A stretch of 64,000 nt of DNA from Clitopilus passeckerianus (Eukaryota; Basidiomycota; Agaricomycetes; Agaricales; Entolomataceae). Made by a program: the position numbers and the translations under genes. Location: contig CALYLX010000005.1 in assembly GCA_944990035.1 (NCBI GenBank), positions 1 to 64,000 of the forward strand, written 5' to 3'. Of the stretch, positions 10,037 through 21,195 are shown in pieces. Within the stretch, counting starts at the first letter, position 1. Each line of letters opens with the position of its first letter. The notes beneath the pieces were generated by a model. That model did not search any database and was not told the origin of the DNA. It worked only from the letters and a program-made list of their open reading frames with translations.

Positions 10037-12696
10037 ATGACTAGTGCCAACTCGTCCAAAACAAGTCCAACCTCCGCCTCACCCCCATATACCGCGATAT
10101 CGACACATTCCTCCCTTCCATCCGCATCCATTTCTCATCCTGAACTACCCATATCAGCCTCCTCCGACTCTTTCACCGGTATGAACGACAGTCAACCAGA
10201 TAGCGCTCCGGGGACGCCTTCACACCAGTCGCCTGACATTGATCCCCAGATCTTGGAGGCGCTTAGAAGTAAAGATAGACTATGGGTTCTCAAACTCGGG
10301 GAGCTAATGGAGGGTCTCATTAACGATAGAAGGTACATCGATACGCTCTCACGAGCCCTAATGTTCTTTGCTAAATTTGTGCCACTGGCCAACAGGGTCC
10401 GCATCGAGCTGTCACCGTCTACATCGTACCAACGACTCCTCGTCCATCGCTGTTCCGCCTACTACAAGCTCACTCCTGAAAGCGAACATGGCAGCAAGGC
10501 TATCGCTGTCTGCAATACAACGGATAGCAGGATGTATGTCGATTCGTGATCCCCACCAACAAGCGTGCTGATGACGTCTTTTTAGCCCACTCCGTCGGAT
10601 ATCTGAGCTCGTCCCCCCAGAAATGAGTGCACAACCTGCATTCAAAATCATGCGACGGTCGCAAAACGAATCTCGTGGTTCAAAGGCCCCATCAAAAGTA
10701 GGATCGGCCGCCGGTGAAGATGCGGACCTGTCTGACAACGATCCATCCGAAGCTGGCAGTCTGGGCGGTCGAAGTAACACCAGCGCTGCCATCGCAAAAA
10801 AGCGTATGACTATTGAGGAACGTGAAGCTGCCTACAACGAAGCTCGTTCAAGGATCTTCATGGATTTCGAGGCAAAGGAAAAGCTCAAAGGCCTCAGTGC
10901 TAGTTCTTCCTCTGCGAGCCTGGCCTCTAGCTCTGCATCGAGAAGCTGCGGTAGCAGCAGCGTTGCTGGTGATTTGGACGATACGAACAGCTCTCCAGCA
11001 ACGGAAAGCGAGTTTTCAGCACCCTCCTACACCCGCGAGAAAAAGGATAGATTTGTTCACGGAAACGCCGCAGCATCTTCTTCACGCTCACTGCGCAACA
11101 CAGCCCAGCCATACAATGGCAACAGCTCTCGAGATACAAGAGCAGACTCACCGTCCCAGTTCACCTACGCTAACATCTATGAACCAAACCAAGGCCAGCT
11201 GTACGACCCCTCACAGCCTCCTCCGCCACAACCTGGGTACCCGCAACCTCAATATGCATACCCATATCCCCCGCCAGCACCTGCGAACCCTTACTACAAC
11301 GGATATGCGTATTACCCGCAATACAACCCATATGCCCCTCCACCTCCAATGGCACCCTCGCATAGCACTTCAGATCCCTCCACGCCTGCGACAACTGGTG
11401 GTGACCCATATATGCAGAGTCCCGGATACAACGTTCCGTATGGTTGGCAGCAACCACCAATGCAGAATCCTCAAATGCATCAAGGCCCTCCGCCTGCTGG
11501 GCATGCTCCAGTGCACAATCCTCACTTGGTGAGCCCGCCGATGCACCCGCCATTCCAGCAGCAATATATGCACCCTCAACCTCATCCCTATGGCTATCCG
11601 GTGCCATACTATCCACCACCTCCTCCTCAAGGCCCTCCTATGGATCCACAACCTCAGCCTGGGCCACAAACCCCATACGATGCTCCTAGGAACATCAATG
11701 GAGGCATGATGCAGCCTCACCACACTGGGAACAGCACTAGCTCCACGATGAGTTCTAACGAACACATGGTACCTTCTAACAACCCTCGTGTTGGCGGAGG
11801 GCAAGTTGTCCATAATATTGGAAAACGTGGGGCACCTCCGATGATGAATCAAGGCAGGGGAGCTTGGAGCTATGGGCCTGGGGTAGGTCAAGGCGGATAT
11901 ACGACCGCACCAGGGCTGGTAAATACAGAAACCATTGGGCCGAGATTATCGACCAATAGACGACAGTCTGGCAACAGTGCCGGAGGAAACTCGAGTCGCT
12001 CGTCAAATGACGAAGTCTCTTCTACTGCAGTGAGTTGATCGACTGTTTGCTTTCAAGGTTGTATTCTCATTGACAGTACTTCTGAAGTCCTCCTCCACGA
12101 CGTCGTCGAATTCCCGTCGAACGTATACGTCAAGCAATTCCTCTCAGCACCCGTTACCTGCCCGGCCTGACTGGGCCGTTGGATTGAAGCCGCAAGGAAG
12201 ACATCACGATTCGCGCAACATACAGCCTTTGCCGGCTCAACGGGCCTCCAATGGGACTCAACGAGCTCAGCCTCTCCCTTCATCCACGGAGTTTCCTCCA
12301 CTGTGCTCAGGTCCTGCAGTAGCAGAACGACGAACCCCTGCAGCTTCTGGCGCCTGGGGTGCTGCCCCAAACCAACGCTCCTTCCGAGCTCCTAACTCTG
12401 ATAATACCAACGGTGGTATCGAAGAATTGGACCAGGCGTATGAGCGTCCCCCACCAAAGGCAAGCGTCTTCCCCGTCTTTTGATTTCAAAACATAAGCTG
12501 ATATGTTCGTCTTCAGTCTGCAGAACTCTTCAACCCGAAACTTCTCCGAAGACCGGCAGCAGGCCAAAATTCAGAGAGGGGACAAGGACGGGAGATAGAT
12601 GAAGAAGAATCACTTCCAGTTGCCGAGTTGGAGTCGTTGAGTTTACAAGAATATGGAGCAAGAAAAGGGGACGAGTCATCGTCCTCGAGCGCATAG
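10037..12696 (+). CDS. R3H and SUZ domain RNA-binding protein
   Basis: Predicted cytoplasmic single-stranded RNA-binding protein. The R3H domain reads RVRIELSPSTSYQRLLVHR and contains the R-x3-H signature. It is followed by a SUZ motif (FKIMRRSQ ... EEREAAYNEARSRIF). The remainder is disordered, with a Pro/Tyr/Gln-rich tract (about residues 310-480) and a conserved RPDWAVGLKPQ motif. Exons 10037-10332, 10396-10533, 10586-12029, 12088-12459 and 12517-12696 sum to 2430 nt, giving 809 residues. The intron at 10333-10395 is in frame and is removed because splicing restores the R3H motif. Intron 12030-12087 ends at a weak TTCTGAAG acceptor, and intron 12460-12516 appears to be GC-AG (AAG/GCAAGC). 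If either were retained, the protein would end early. Confidence 0.85.
12460..12516 (+). other. Candidate GC-AG intron in the R3H-SUZ gene
   Basis: 57 nt, donor AAG/GCAAGC (the usual GC-donor consensus) and acceptor CTTCAG, phase 0. Removal continues the frame into an acidic C-terminus (EIDEEESLPVAELESLSLQE). Retention adds ASVFPVF and a stop. Confidence 0.6.
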
Positions 12697-12912
12697 TGTA
12701 CACTTGTCGTAATATACTTGAAGTTTGGTGGTAGTTTATTCTACGTAGCCGCTATCGGAATTCCTTTTTATACCGCTTACTCTTGTATTTGGGTCTTACG
12801 GTTGTTTTGCCATAGAATGAATGACATTTCTTCATGAATGCCAAAAACTGCTGGCCTGATTACCATTTTAGGAAGCACAACGGGACACTACACAACTTTG
12901 AACTTGACACTC

Positions 12913-13543
12913 ATGGCGACACCTAGACTGAGGCATCGTCCCACAAATGAAGATGAGGACGCTTCCGCTTTGAAATTGGGACCAGGTAGGATGACTGGCT
13001 TCATAGTGATTCTCAAACGCTAACGAAAACTTGGCACCTTTCTAGAGTTTAACAATGCTGGTTGTTTGCTTATTTCTGAAGTCAAATATCTCCTGGAGAA
13101 CAGAGACAAGGATGCACCGGATACGGCGTACGTCCCCTTACTTGTTCTCATCTTGCTTGTTGATCAATTTCTTTGACAGTGTGTATAACAAGACCTTGGA
13201 GTACGTGAAGACGTTCACCAAGTTCAATACCACAGACTCTGCCAGTGCAGTTCGAGAGTGCGTAATCTAGAAGGAGGCCAGCGCTCGACATGGCTCACAC
13301 CTAATTTTGCAGAACTCTCCGACGAGAACCCGCTCTCACTCAGTTTGAGACCGCCCAGATTGCCAACCTCTGTCCTGCGGATGCCGAAGAAGCAAAGAGT
13401 ATCATCCCGAGGTGCGTTTGCAAGTCTCCAATCGTTTGAACCCTTGACTCACGCCTTATGTTGGTAGTCTTGTTAAAATAGATGATGACAGGCTACAAGC
13501 CTTGCTCGACGAAATTCAAACTATGCGCAAGTTCCAGTCATGA
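12913..13543 (+). CDS. RPB4: RNA polymerase II subunit Rpb4
   Basis: Subunit of the Rpb4/Rpb7 stalk of RNA polymerase II, needed for initiation and mRNA fate. Five exons (12913-12985, 13046-13127, 13180-13257, 13313-13411, 13468-13543) sum to 408 nt, giving 135 residues, a typical length for the family. Diagnostic stretches are LKLGPEFNNAGCLLISEVK near the N terminus, LTQFETAQIANLCPADAEEA, and the C-terminal IDDDRLQALLDEIQTMRKFQ. All splice sites are GT-AG with introns of 52-60 nt. It is convergent with the Pus1 gene, with only 69 bp between the stop codons, so the 3' UTRs probably overlap. Confidence 0.95.
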
Positions 13544-13612
13544 TTATCATGATGCTTATGCTGTCGACAACGCTTGCGATGTACTCTACAGACAATACGA
13601 CTATTACGAGTC

Positions 13613-15752
13613 TTATCCCTCCATTTCATCAAGATCCTTCTTACTCAACTTCTTACCTGAGGGTGCTTCCTCCTCATCCTCGTCAGCCAATCCTATTACT
13701 TTATCCCCCTCTAGCGCGAAACTCGTTGCGTTAAACCGTCTCCTCTCCTTGAATGGATTGTCCCGCCGTTGGCCCTTGATGATGATAGCCTGTTGTGGAA
13801 CAATTCCTTGCGGGTTCAGCCACAAAAAGTCATTTCCAGAGTAATTGTCGACTGTCCGCATCCATGCATCAAACCTGTGGATAGAATTTTAGTTGGATTT
13901 AGAAGGGGGAGGGGGGCATTGTACTTACAAGCCTGTACGATCTTCGATCTGACGCATGTTGGTATAAATGAATTTCTCCTTGAAATCTTCCATTTTGTCT
14001 TTGTGGAGGTCGAAATTGATAGGTGGCCTGTATTCTGCATCGGTGGGGTTTAGTTTCGCGTTGACTTCCCCCATTCTCCTGTTGTAAGATTCAAATAGTG
14101 GTTGTTCCAAGAGAAGCCCGAGAGCAGGCATTTTTGGCACAAAGACATCCGGCTCCTTGTAAAGCTACGAGGATTTCAGAGACCAATTTATGCTACGTCA
14201 CAAAAATGAGTATACCTTGTCGATGACGTTCTCTGGCGTGCTTGTTCTGCCGCAGAATACCAAGGCAGCCATCATCTTGCGCTATTGAAATTCTTCAGTC
14301 AGTTGAAGGAATGATGCGCTCAACCTGTACTCACAATCTACGGTGGTGTCAATTTCAACCCAATCAGCATTGCAGTAAAAGACGCACCTGATGCAACATG
14401 AAGCTTTGACCATGGAACATGACGCTGATCCACTCTGTCTCGCCATACACAACAGGGTCACATATCTACCAAGTCACCATGTTGAGACAAGTATTCCTTG
14501 AATAAAAAGCAAACACACCTCGATTTTCTTCATGAACCGATAATTGCTGCGATCCTTGTAGTCACGGTCAACGGTGAAGTTGTGGAAATTCTTCGTTGCA
14601 AGGTACTTTTTCGCAATCTCCCTAAGTCTATCGACATCTTCTGGTGGCGCTCGCCATCCTCTTTTCCTTGCTAGATCCTCCTCTGGAGTTGCTTCTGGCT
14701 TTGCATCCGGACCTGTCCAGAATGGATGAGGAGGTTTAGCCTGTCGCTCAGATTCCTCCGAGGACAAGGATGCCGCCAAGGAGGTGAGGGCGCTCTCGAA
14801 GTTGCTGCCAGGTTTGGGCGGGATGAGGAGGTAGCTTGGGAAGAAGTAGGTATATTTCCTGCTGTCGCAAATTCTATATTCGAGGGATCGCTCAGTTGGC
14901 TGGTTATTTGGAACTCTTGGAAATAGACAGACGTTCGCGCGTTGAATGAGTTCTGTACCCTGACCTATACACCCGCCAGTTGGCAACATTAGAGAGTAGG
15001 AAGCGAGTTAAAAGACGTACGTATCCCCACACCCGGATTTCAGGTGGTAGTTCCTCGTTCAGACGGGCTACCAAGTCTGGAACGCCTGGGACATCCACTA
15101 TCATCTTTAAAGAAACAACATTTCCTGCTGCATGTACCCCTGCGTCGGTGCGAGCTGCACGAGCAAGGTTGACCTTCGCAGGTGTACTTAATGAAAATGT
15201 GACTGTTGGAACGAGATTGCTCACCTTGGTTGGATTATCCGCGTTGTCCTGGGAGACAGCGCCAGCCCTGACCATTGCTTGGAAAAGCTCTCCTTCGATA
15301 GTTTTAATTCGCGGTTGTCTGTAAACACATAGTCAGGGTCTGGCATAAGTTATAATGATAGAATATAATCACATTTGCATGCCGCTGTATCCTGACCCAC
15401 AGAATCCCAGCATTACCGCAACTTGTCGTTTGGGAAGACGCAGTGCTTTGGGTCGGTCTGGGTCTAATTCATCGTCAGAATTCCGAGTCCCCTTTCGATT
15501 TCGTCGAGGTGATTTTTTGCGCGGCTTTGCTTCCTTCTTCGAGTGGTGTGTTCCGGACCGTCCTGGCCTGCTTTCATCCGGCTTGTCAGTGTCCATGGGT
15601 TCCACAGCAGGTGCTGAAGATCCTTCATCTTGAGTGCTGGAAGGTTCCGGAGACATTTTCCTTCGTTTTGAGCCAGATGGTTCTTCAGAATTACCGAGGA
15701 TCGACTCGCTGTCACTGCCGGCGGTCCTCTTCAGTGCGTTTGATTCTGACAT
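13613..15752 (-). CDS. PUS1: tRNA pseudouridine synthase, Pus1 (TruA family)
   Basis: Isomerises uridine to pseudouridine in tRNAs (and some other RNAs) in the nucleus. The start at 15752 gives a basic, Ser-rich N-terminal extension of about 100 residues before the catalytic fold begins at [18 protein letters not shown]. The next exon carries the catalytic motif [20 protein letters not shown], whose Asp is the nucleophile in the family, followed by [14 protein letters not shown]. Later exons give [21 protein letters not shown]. The last exons encode [14 protein letters not shown] and a C-terminal acidic/Lys tail ending at 13613. Introns are short and GT-AG. The downstream neighbour Rpb4 converges on it. 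Confidence 0.92.
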
Positions 15753-16019
15753 GGCTGTTAGGAGACGAAGTGATGAAGGAAGTGATATTGTTAGTCCAGC
15801 AGGTGAAAGGTGCCTGCGATGTGAACCAAGGACGATCGAGAGGTTTGACCGACAAAGATTGGCAAAGACGTGCCAATTTCTAAACATGACCATGTGAGGC
15901 GCTCCTAGCCGAACGAGAACTGGACAGCTTGCCGGTTCAATCAATTCTAACTCATTTTCTAACGATAACACGACCCTGTACATAGATAAATTTTTGATAA
16001 AGATAACGACCAGATTAGT

Positions 16020-17877
16020 TTAGACAGCATTGGCAACCTCGTCCTCGCATGCACGATATGCGTCCACCAGCTTCTCGTACACTTCTGCAACTTCTTTCCT
16101 CGGCTCGGCGACACATCGCAAACCCACGACCTCTCCACCAGTCATTTCCTCGTACGAACCAGGCCCATTCTTCTTGTTCAGAGTCCACCAGGCGTATTCG
16201 GCAAGCAATGCTCCGCCCATACCTCCCGCTTCCTTGGTTGATGACACGTAGACCTTCATATTGAAGATGTCCTGCGACCAACGTGAGCAAAAATAGAACT
16301 TGAAAGGAGTCTATGGAAGCACAAACCGCAGCTATTTGTCTGATCGTCTCATTCGCCGACGAGCCTCCAGTAGCCACCAGCCTCTGCAATGGAGGGGCAT
16401 TCTCGGGCAAGATTTCTGCAATTCGAGAACGAATCGAAAGAAACTGGGATTCAAGGATAGCACGAGGATGGGCCGCAGGGGGTAGATCATCAATCTTCTC
16501 CGGTTTTCCTCCCTGCACAACGAAAGTGTGCTGGCCCACGACTCCTGGTGGGATAATCTCTGGCAAGGGCCAATATAAGCCAAACTTGTCATCGTTCCCC
16601 GGGGTTGTAGCTTCGACAAGCTCGTTGAAGCGGCTCCAGTCCTTGTCTGCGTAGGTATCACGAACTTTCTCGCGTGCTAAAGCTCCGTTCTTGTAGCAAA
16701 GCATGGCAATCTGAGCCTTGGCATTTGTGGGATGAGATAGAAGATGCGATGTCGTAAATCGCTTTGGTGGGGTATCTGCAGGAGGAATGGACAAGAGGAA
16801 GGTTGTTGAAGTTCCCAGAGAGAGGACAGCGTCTCCAGGTGCCGATAAAGCGATAACAGAAGCTGGGTTATCTCCAGTGAACGGCGCGATAATGCATTCT
16901 ACACGAAGGTGTGAGTACGAAGTAGATACTAAGAACTTTCAGCTTGCTCGCACCCGACTTGAAACCCCAGCGCTTCACAAACCAGTCCGAGATATGTCCA
17001 AGGGAAGTGCCACCAATGGCAGGCTCTGGTCCGATTTTTGCCCGAAGTTCAGGTCCTCCGCAGGCTTCGAGCAGATAATTGTTCCATTTGCAGGATATCA
17101 CGTCCATGAGGTTCATTCCACTGGCATCAGAAACCTCTATGGGTGCGATTTTGCCCACGAGTACAGAGTGAACAAAGGAGGAGACCAGAGAGATCCTTGC
17201 CGTAGCATTGTAGACATCCGGTTTTATACGCCTTATCTGGGCAAATAAAAGTCTCAAGTCAGCTACGATGAGGAGAGGATGAAGCTGGAGATGCGTCACT
17301 TTGGCGATCTGGTTTCCAGTGAACCTTTCATAGGCTCGACTTCCTGAAATGTCTGCAAGGGCCTGGGCGCCACCTACTGCCTTCTCAAGTTGTTGGCACT
17401 CTGCTTTTGTAGAGGAATCCTGCCAGATCGGTGCAACGGGTAGCGAAAACGCATTGGGAGACAGCTGAGAGACAAGGCTCTTCGAGGGATCGAGGTTTGC
17501 GAGGAGGGATTCTGCATCCCCCGACCAGTATACAGAGCCGTGTTGCTGAAACCGACCTGTCAGTTTAGCTATCTCAAAGTAGTTCCGCATGCGGCGCTCA
17601 CCTGTCCTGCACCAGAAATAGCTGCGATCTCGTTTAACGCAACCCCAGCTTTCTGCATGCGTTCGAGAAGCAGGTCGAGGGCCTCCAACCACATCGCAAC
17701 TGGCGAAGTAACCTCCCCCTCCCCAGGGCCCTTGACAGCGCCATTCGTGATTCCATATTTCGACAAATCATTGTCAAAGTGGACAGCGGATTCGTGAACT
17801 ACCTTATCATCCTCTGAGGTCACGATCGCTTTGAGTTGCTGGGTCGAAAGGTCGATTCCTAGAAAGAGAGGGCTCAT
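16020..17877 (-). CDS. D-xylulose kinase (FGGY family)
   Basis: Phosphorylates D-xylulose to xylulose 5-phosphate, linking pentose catabolism to the pentose phosphate pathway. The start at 17877 gives MSPLFLGIDLSTQQLKAIV, the FGGY phosphate-binding N-terminus, and the first exon ends at ISGAGQ, with QHGSVYW continuing in the next. Further markers are SGSRAYERFTGNQIAK, SDASGMNLMDV, APFTGDNPASV, LSLGTSTTFL and the ATP-site ATGGSSANETIRQI. The C-terminal exon has KEAGGMGGALLAEYAWW. Three introns are clear, at about 17590-17545, 16935-16895 and 16310-16265, all restoring the family reading. The length (about 560 residues) is normal for a fungal xylulokinase. An alternative is a related FGGY sugar kinase, which is less likely. 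Confidence 0.9.
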
Positions 17878-18200
17878 TCTGGTGAACGATAACAGGATCG
17901 AATATCGGGTCGGTCAAGGCTTGAACTGAATTACGCCCTCGAGCCATTTTGGTCGTTGGTTTCTCCTGAGAAGGCCAATTTCTGCGAGGGTTTTCCGACG
18001 GCCCGTTGGGTATATGATTAAGAGGCGTGAACCATCGGGCCGGCTCTCCAGGCACTTGCGCTCACGTTAGAGCCTCTATACCCGTCGATAGTTTATGAAG
18101 GTCAATAAGCTATGAATTGTTCAATGTTAGTGTAGATACTCGAATACTATGGTAAGGCTTCATATTATTTCTGTTCCGTAAATTGCATCGACTCCAGTGT
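17878..18200. other. Intergenic between xylulokinase and WD40 genes
   Basis: Promoter side of the xylulokinase gene and 3' UTR of the WD40 gene. An open frame that extends upstream of the xylulokinase start has no in-frame ATG supporting a longer protein. No other signal. Confidence 0.45.
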
Positions 18201-20985
18201 TCAGTCTCCCTGTCGTGGCATCCCGAAAATGTAGACTTCGCCTGCGCAGTCCCCTCTGAAGGATAAATAGTATTAGCAGGCGGGGAATGTGAAGAAGAAA
18301 CCTAACTTACACAACCAGTTCCTGCTCCCCCTTAAACCGATCGCCAATTGAGAAGTATCCGATGTCAGAGTTAGTCTCCGCAATCACAAGTCCATTCTCT
18401 TTGCTCCAGTCGGATTTATGCGGATCCCAGAAGCGGACACAGCCTGAAAGAGATATTAGAGAGCTACATGAGGTTACGGAGTGGCCAAACGAACCATCGC
18501 TGCCACCTGTAACAAGACCGGAAGATAGACTTGTGGTAAATCTGTCCACCCATTCCAGATGAGTGATTCCGAAAGGCGTGCCGCCTGGGCTGTTTTTCAA
18601 GGGACCATGATGAGGGTAGTCGAAAAGTAGGCGATCTTGCATGCGAGCGTCGTAAATGTGTATATGGTTGTCATTTCGTCCAATAGCAAGGTAGATTCCA
18701 TCATCTCTGAATGCAACGCTCGGTATCTCGCCTTGGACATCGGGTGGAACCTGAAAGGGTAGTAGTTTCGTGTGGGACACTGCTTTTGGATTAGAATTGC
18801 GAATATCATAGAGCCGGAGATGATTTGAAGTATGATTTTCGGAAGTCAACAGTGCGAGTGTATTGCCTACGAGGAATTGAGCATCATGTCCGGCACATGC
18901 ATTTCCTGAATTCATACCGCTGTGGGTTACGGCCATAGCATCTCCTGCGCCGCCATTGTCCATTGTCAGGACAGTCTTTCCTGTCTCAACATCGAAGCCT
19001 TTATGCCAGCCATTTGCCATGTCCTCTGGAGGCTCTGTGGATGCAAAGAGTTGATGGGAGGTGTGTCCTCTTCCCCAAGTCATGGCTCCAACCATGTCTG
19101 TACGTCCCTTTTTGCCTCGGCGATGATTGGCTACACGTAGATTCTGCTCAGTTGCAGTTGGAGCAGTGCTAGAATAGACATGTATAGTCCTGTAATATAA
19201 AGAAGATTTTGAGCTACTCCGTGTATCAGGACACTCGCAACTCACTGCTCAGCAACGGCAAATGTAGATGTGCCTGGCTTGAACACAATGTCATGGGGTA
19301 CCTCTCCGTATGTCCCTTCACCAAAGTATCAGTTTCCAGTGTTCTAGAATCAGAATTATTCAATACGCACATTTCTGAAAGAGAACTGGTTTGGCGGGTT
19401 CATAAGACCAGACTTCAATTCCTCCATTCTTTCCGGTTGAAACTGATCGCTGACTTTCAACGGGTTGTTAGTGGAAGAAGAGCGTCAAGTAAGGTAAGAG
19501 GTCGCCTACTTGAACGTGTCGAACTTGATGTCGTTAACCGTATATTGTTTATACTGCTTGTCTGAGAAAACGTACCCTGTCAGTTGAATATATGGCAGTG
19601 ACACGAAGGTTTTACCTTCGTCGTTGTCATCATCGTCGTCTTCATCCTCGTTATCACCGCCAACTCTTGTTCTATGGGCCTTTAGTTGATGCAAGGATCC
19701 ATTCCATATCATTGCGGCGCCCTCGCGATTATAAGGGTCCAGCGTCGGCACTGCGGGATGGTCAAATTGAATACCTATGGCTTTCCTGGAAAATATATAC
19801 ACTACCTCCCCGCTCTTCATCACTGTTCCCGCCAGTGGCTGCAGTTGCTATCCCTATAACGGGCCCCGACTGGGTGATTCTGTTGATTCCTAAGAACGTC
19901 AGGTGTCAGTTTAGAAGGCTAAATGGGATGGACACGAAACATACCTCCAGGAGCTTTCTTGAAGGAGAGGTTGAGCTTCATGGCTTGCGGGCCGTACTGT
20001 GGAATTGTTGTACGCGGTATTGAAGGCAGCTTCCAGCCAGTCGGCTTTGGCACCGGTCGAGACACCCAAGACTTTCGTAGCTGGAAAAGACGGTTATGGG
20101 AGTGGAACAACACCCTATAGCACACGTACTATTTCCCAAATATGTGCCGGATCTCTCGGCCCACCTTCATTGAAGAGAGTGCCCACGGAGAAATCAGAAG
20201 CCCTTCTCTTCGATCGTGGGGAGGGTGGGGGTTGGGTATATGAAAAATCCTCGTTTGGCGTCTCAAAATCGATCTTGGCTTCATTGTGCTTGATGGGAAT
20301 CCACTGGAAACCGTTGGATATGCCGTAGGTATTGTGAGGAACAGCTAACTCACATTATCAGGGTTTGAGAGATCGAATCCTGCATGAATGACTTCGTATT
20401 CATCGTCGCTATTGTTTTTGCCAGCCTTATAGCTTTTTGTGACACGAGAGGTCGATGGTCCGGGGGTTATAGTGAGTACTTCGTCGTCGCTCTCGTCAAA
20501 GTCGATAACCCCAAGATTATTCGCCGAACCCTTCGGTCTGGGCACCTGTGGTGCTTGTTGACTCGGTCTTTCGACCCTTTGCCTCTTCGACGACGGCAGC
20601 CTAGGTGCATCTGAGGGGAGCCTTCGTTTTTCCTGTAGGGGACAAGGCATAAAGATTTGAGTTGTCGTTAAGTTGAACTTCTTTTCTCACCGAGCGCTGA
20701 TGAGTCGACCGTGAGCTATCTTGAGTCCATGTGACTTGAATGGTTGATTTGGGTCCTCTGGGACAACCACTTTAGTACAGCTTAATGAGAGTGAGATAAC
20801 CGGTCGTTCAGAGGAAAACTCAACGTTGAATGTGGGATTGGCCTTGTCGGTGTGTGACGGCTCGAGGGACGTGCTGGGATGAAGGTACCAGCTAAGACGA
20901 TTTCTTCATCATCAGAGTCCAGTGTGAGATCAAGAGGTCTTTTACTGTCATATCCTATATCGACGTCGATTATATCTCGAGGCAT
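18201..20985 (-). CDS. WD40 repeat protein with acidic SIM-like N-terminus
   Basis: Multi-exon gene. The start ATG at 20985 gives MPRDIIDVDIGYDSKRPLDL, and the first exon includes LDLTLDSDDEEIVLAG. A second acidic patch (LGVIDFDESDDEVLTI) lies in exon 3. The rest folds as a beta-propeller, with segments such as PGGINRITQSGPVIGIATAA, NQFSFRNVPHDIVFKPG, HTSHQLFASTEP, GNTLALLTSENHTSNHLRLYD, IPSVAFRDDGIYLAIGRND, GLVTGGSDGCVRFWDPH and a last short exon VVGDCAGEVYIFGMPRQGD. About ten exons are needed, and the junctions used keep the frame. WD40 proteins are scaffolds in many complexes, and no orthologue is recognised. The N-terminal motifs resemble SUMO-interaction motifs, which is an inference. 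The 5' exons are less certain than the propeller. Confidence 0.72.
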
Positions 20986-21195
20986 TCTGCGGACTTGCTG
21001 AGTATGCCTTTCGACTTGACGAAACGGAACTGAGCCCAGCATTTCCCGATGCGGGAGGTTTGAGCAGGACGCGTTGATCACGTGTTCACAACGTGCAATA
21101 ATTGAGGACGCGACGTAGGCATATTTGCTCTGAATTCGTAGAAAATATATGATACTGTAGTATGGTTCATTACTAGACATGTACAGTCCCTAATA

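Noticed and set aside
13482..14053. Plus-strand frames of 120 and 94 codons across the Rpb4/Pus1 junction
   Set aside because: They are shadows of the Pus1 coding strand and of the last Rpb4 exon.
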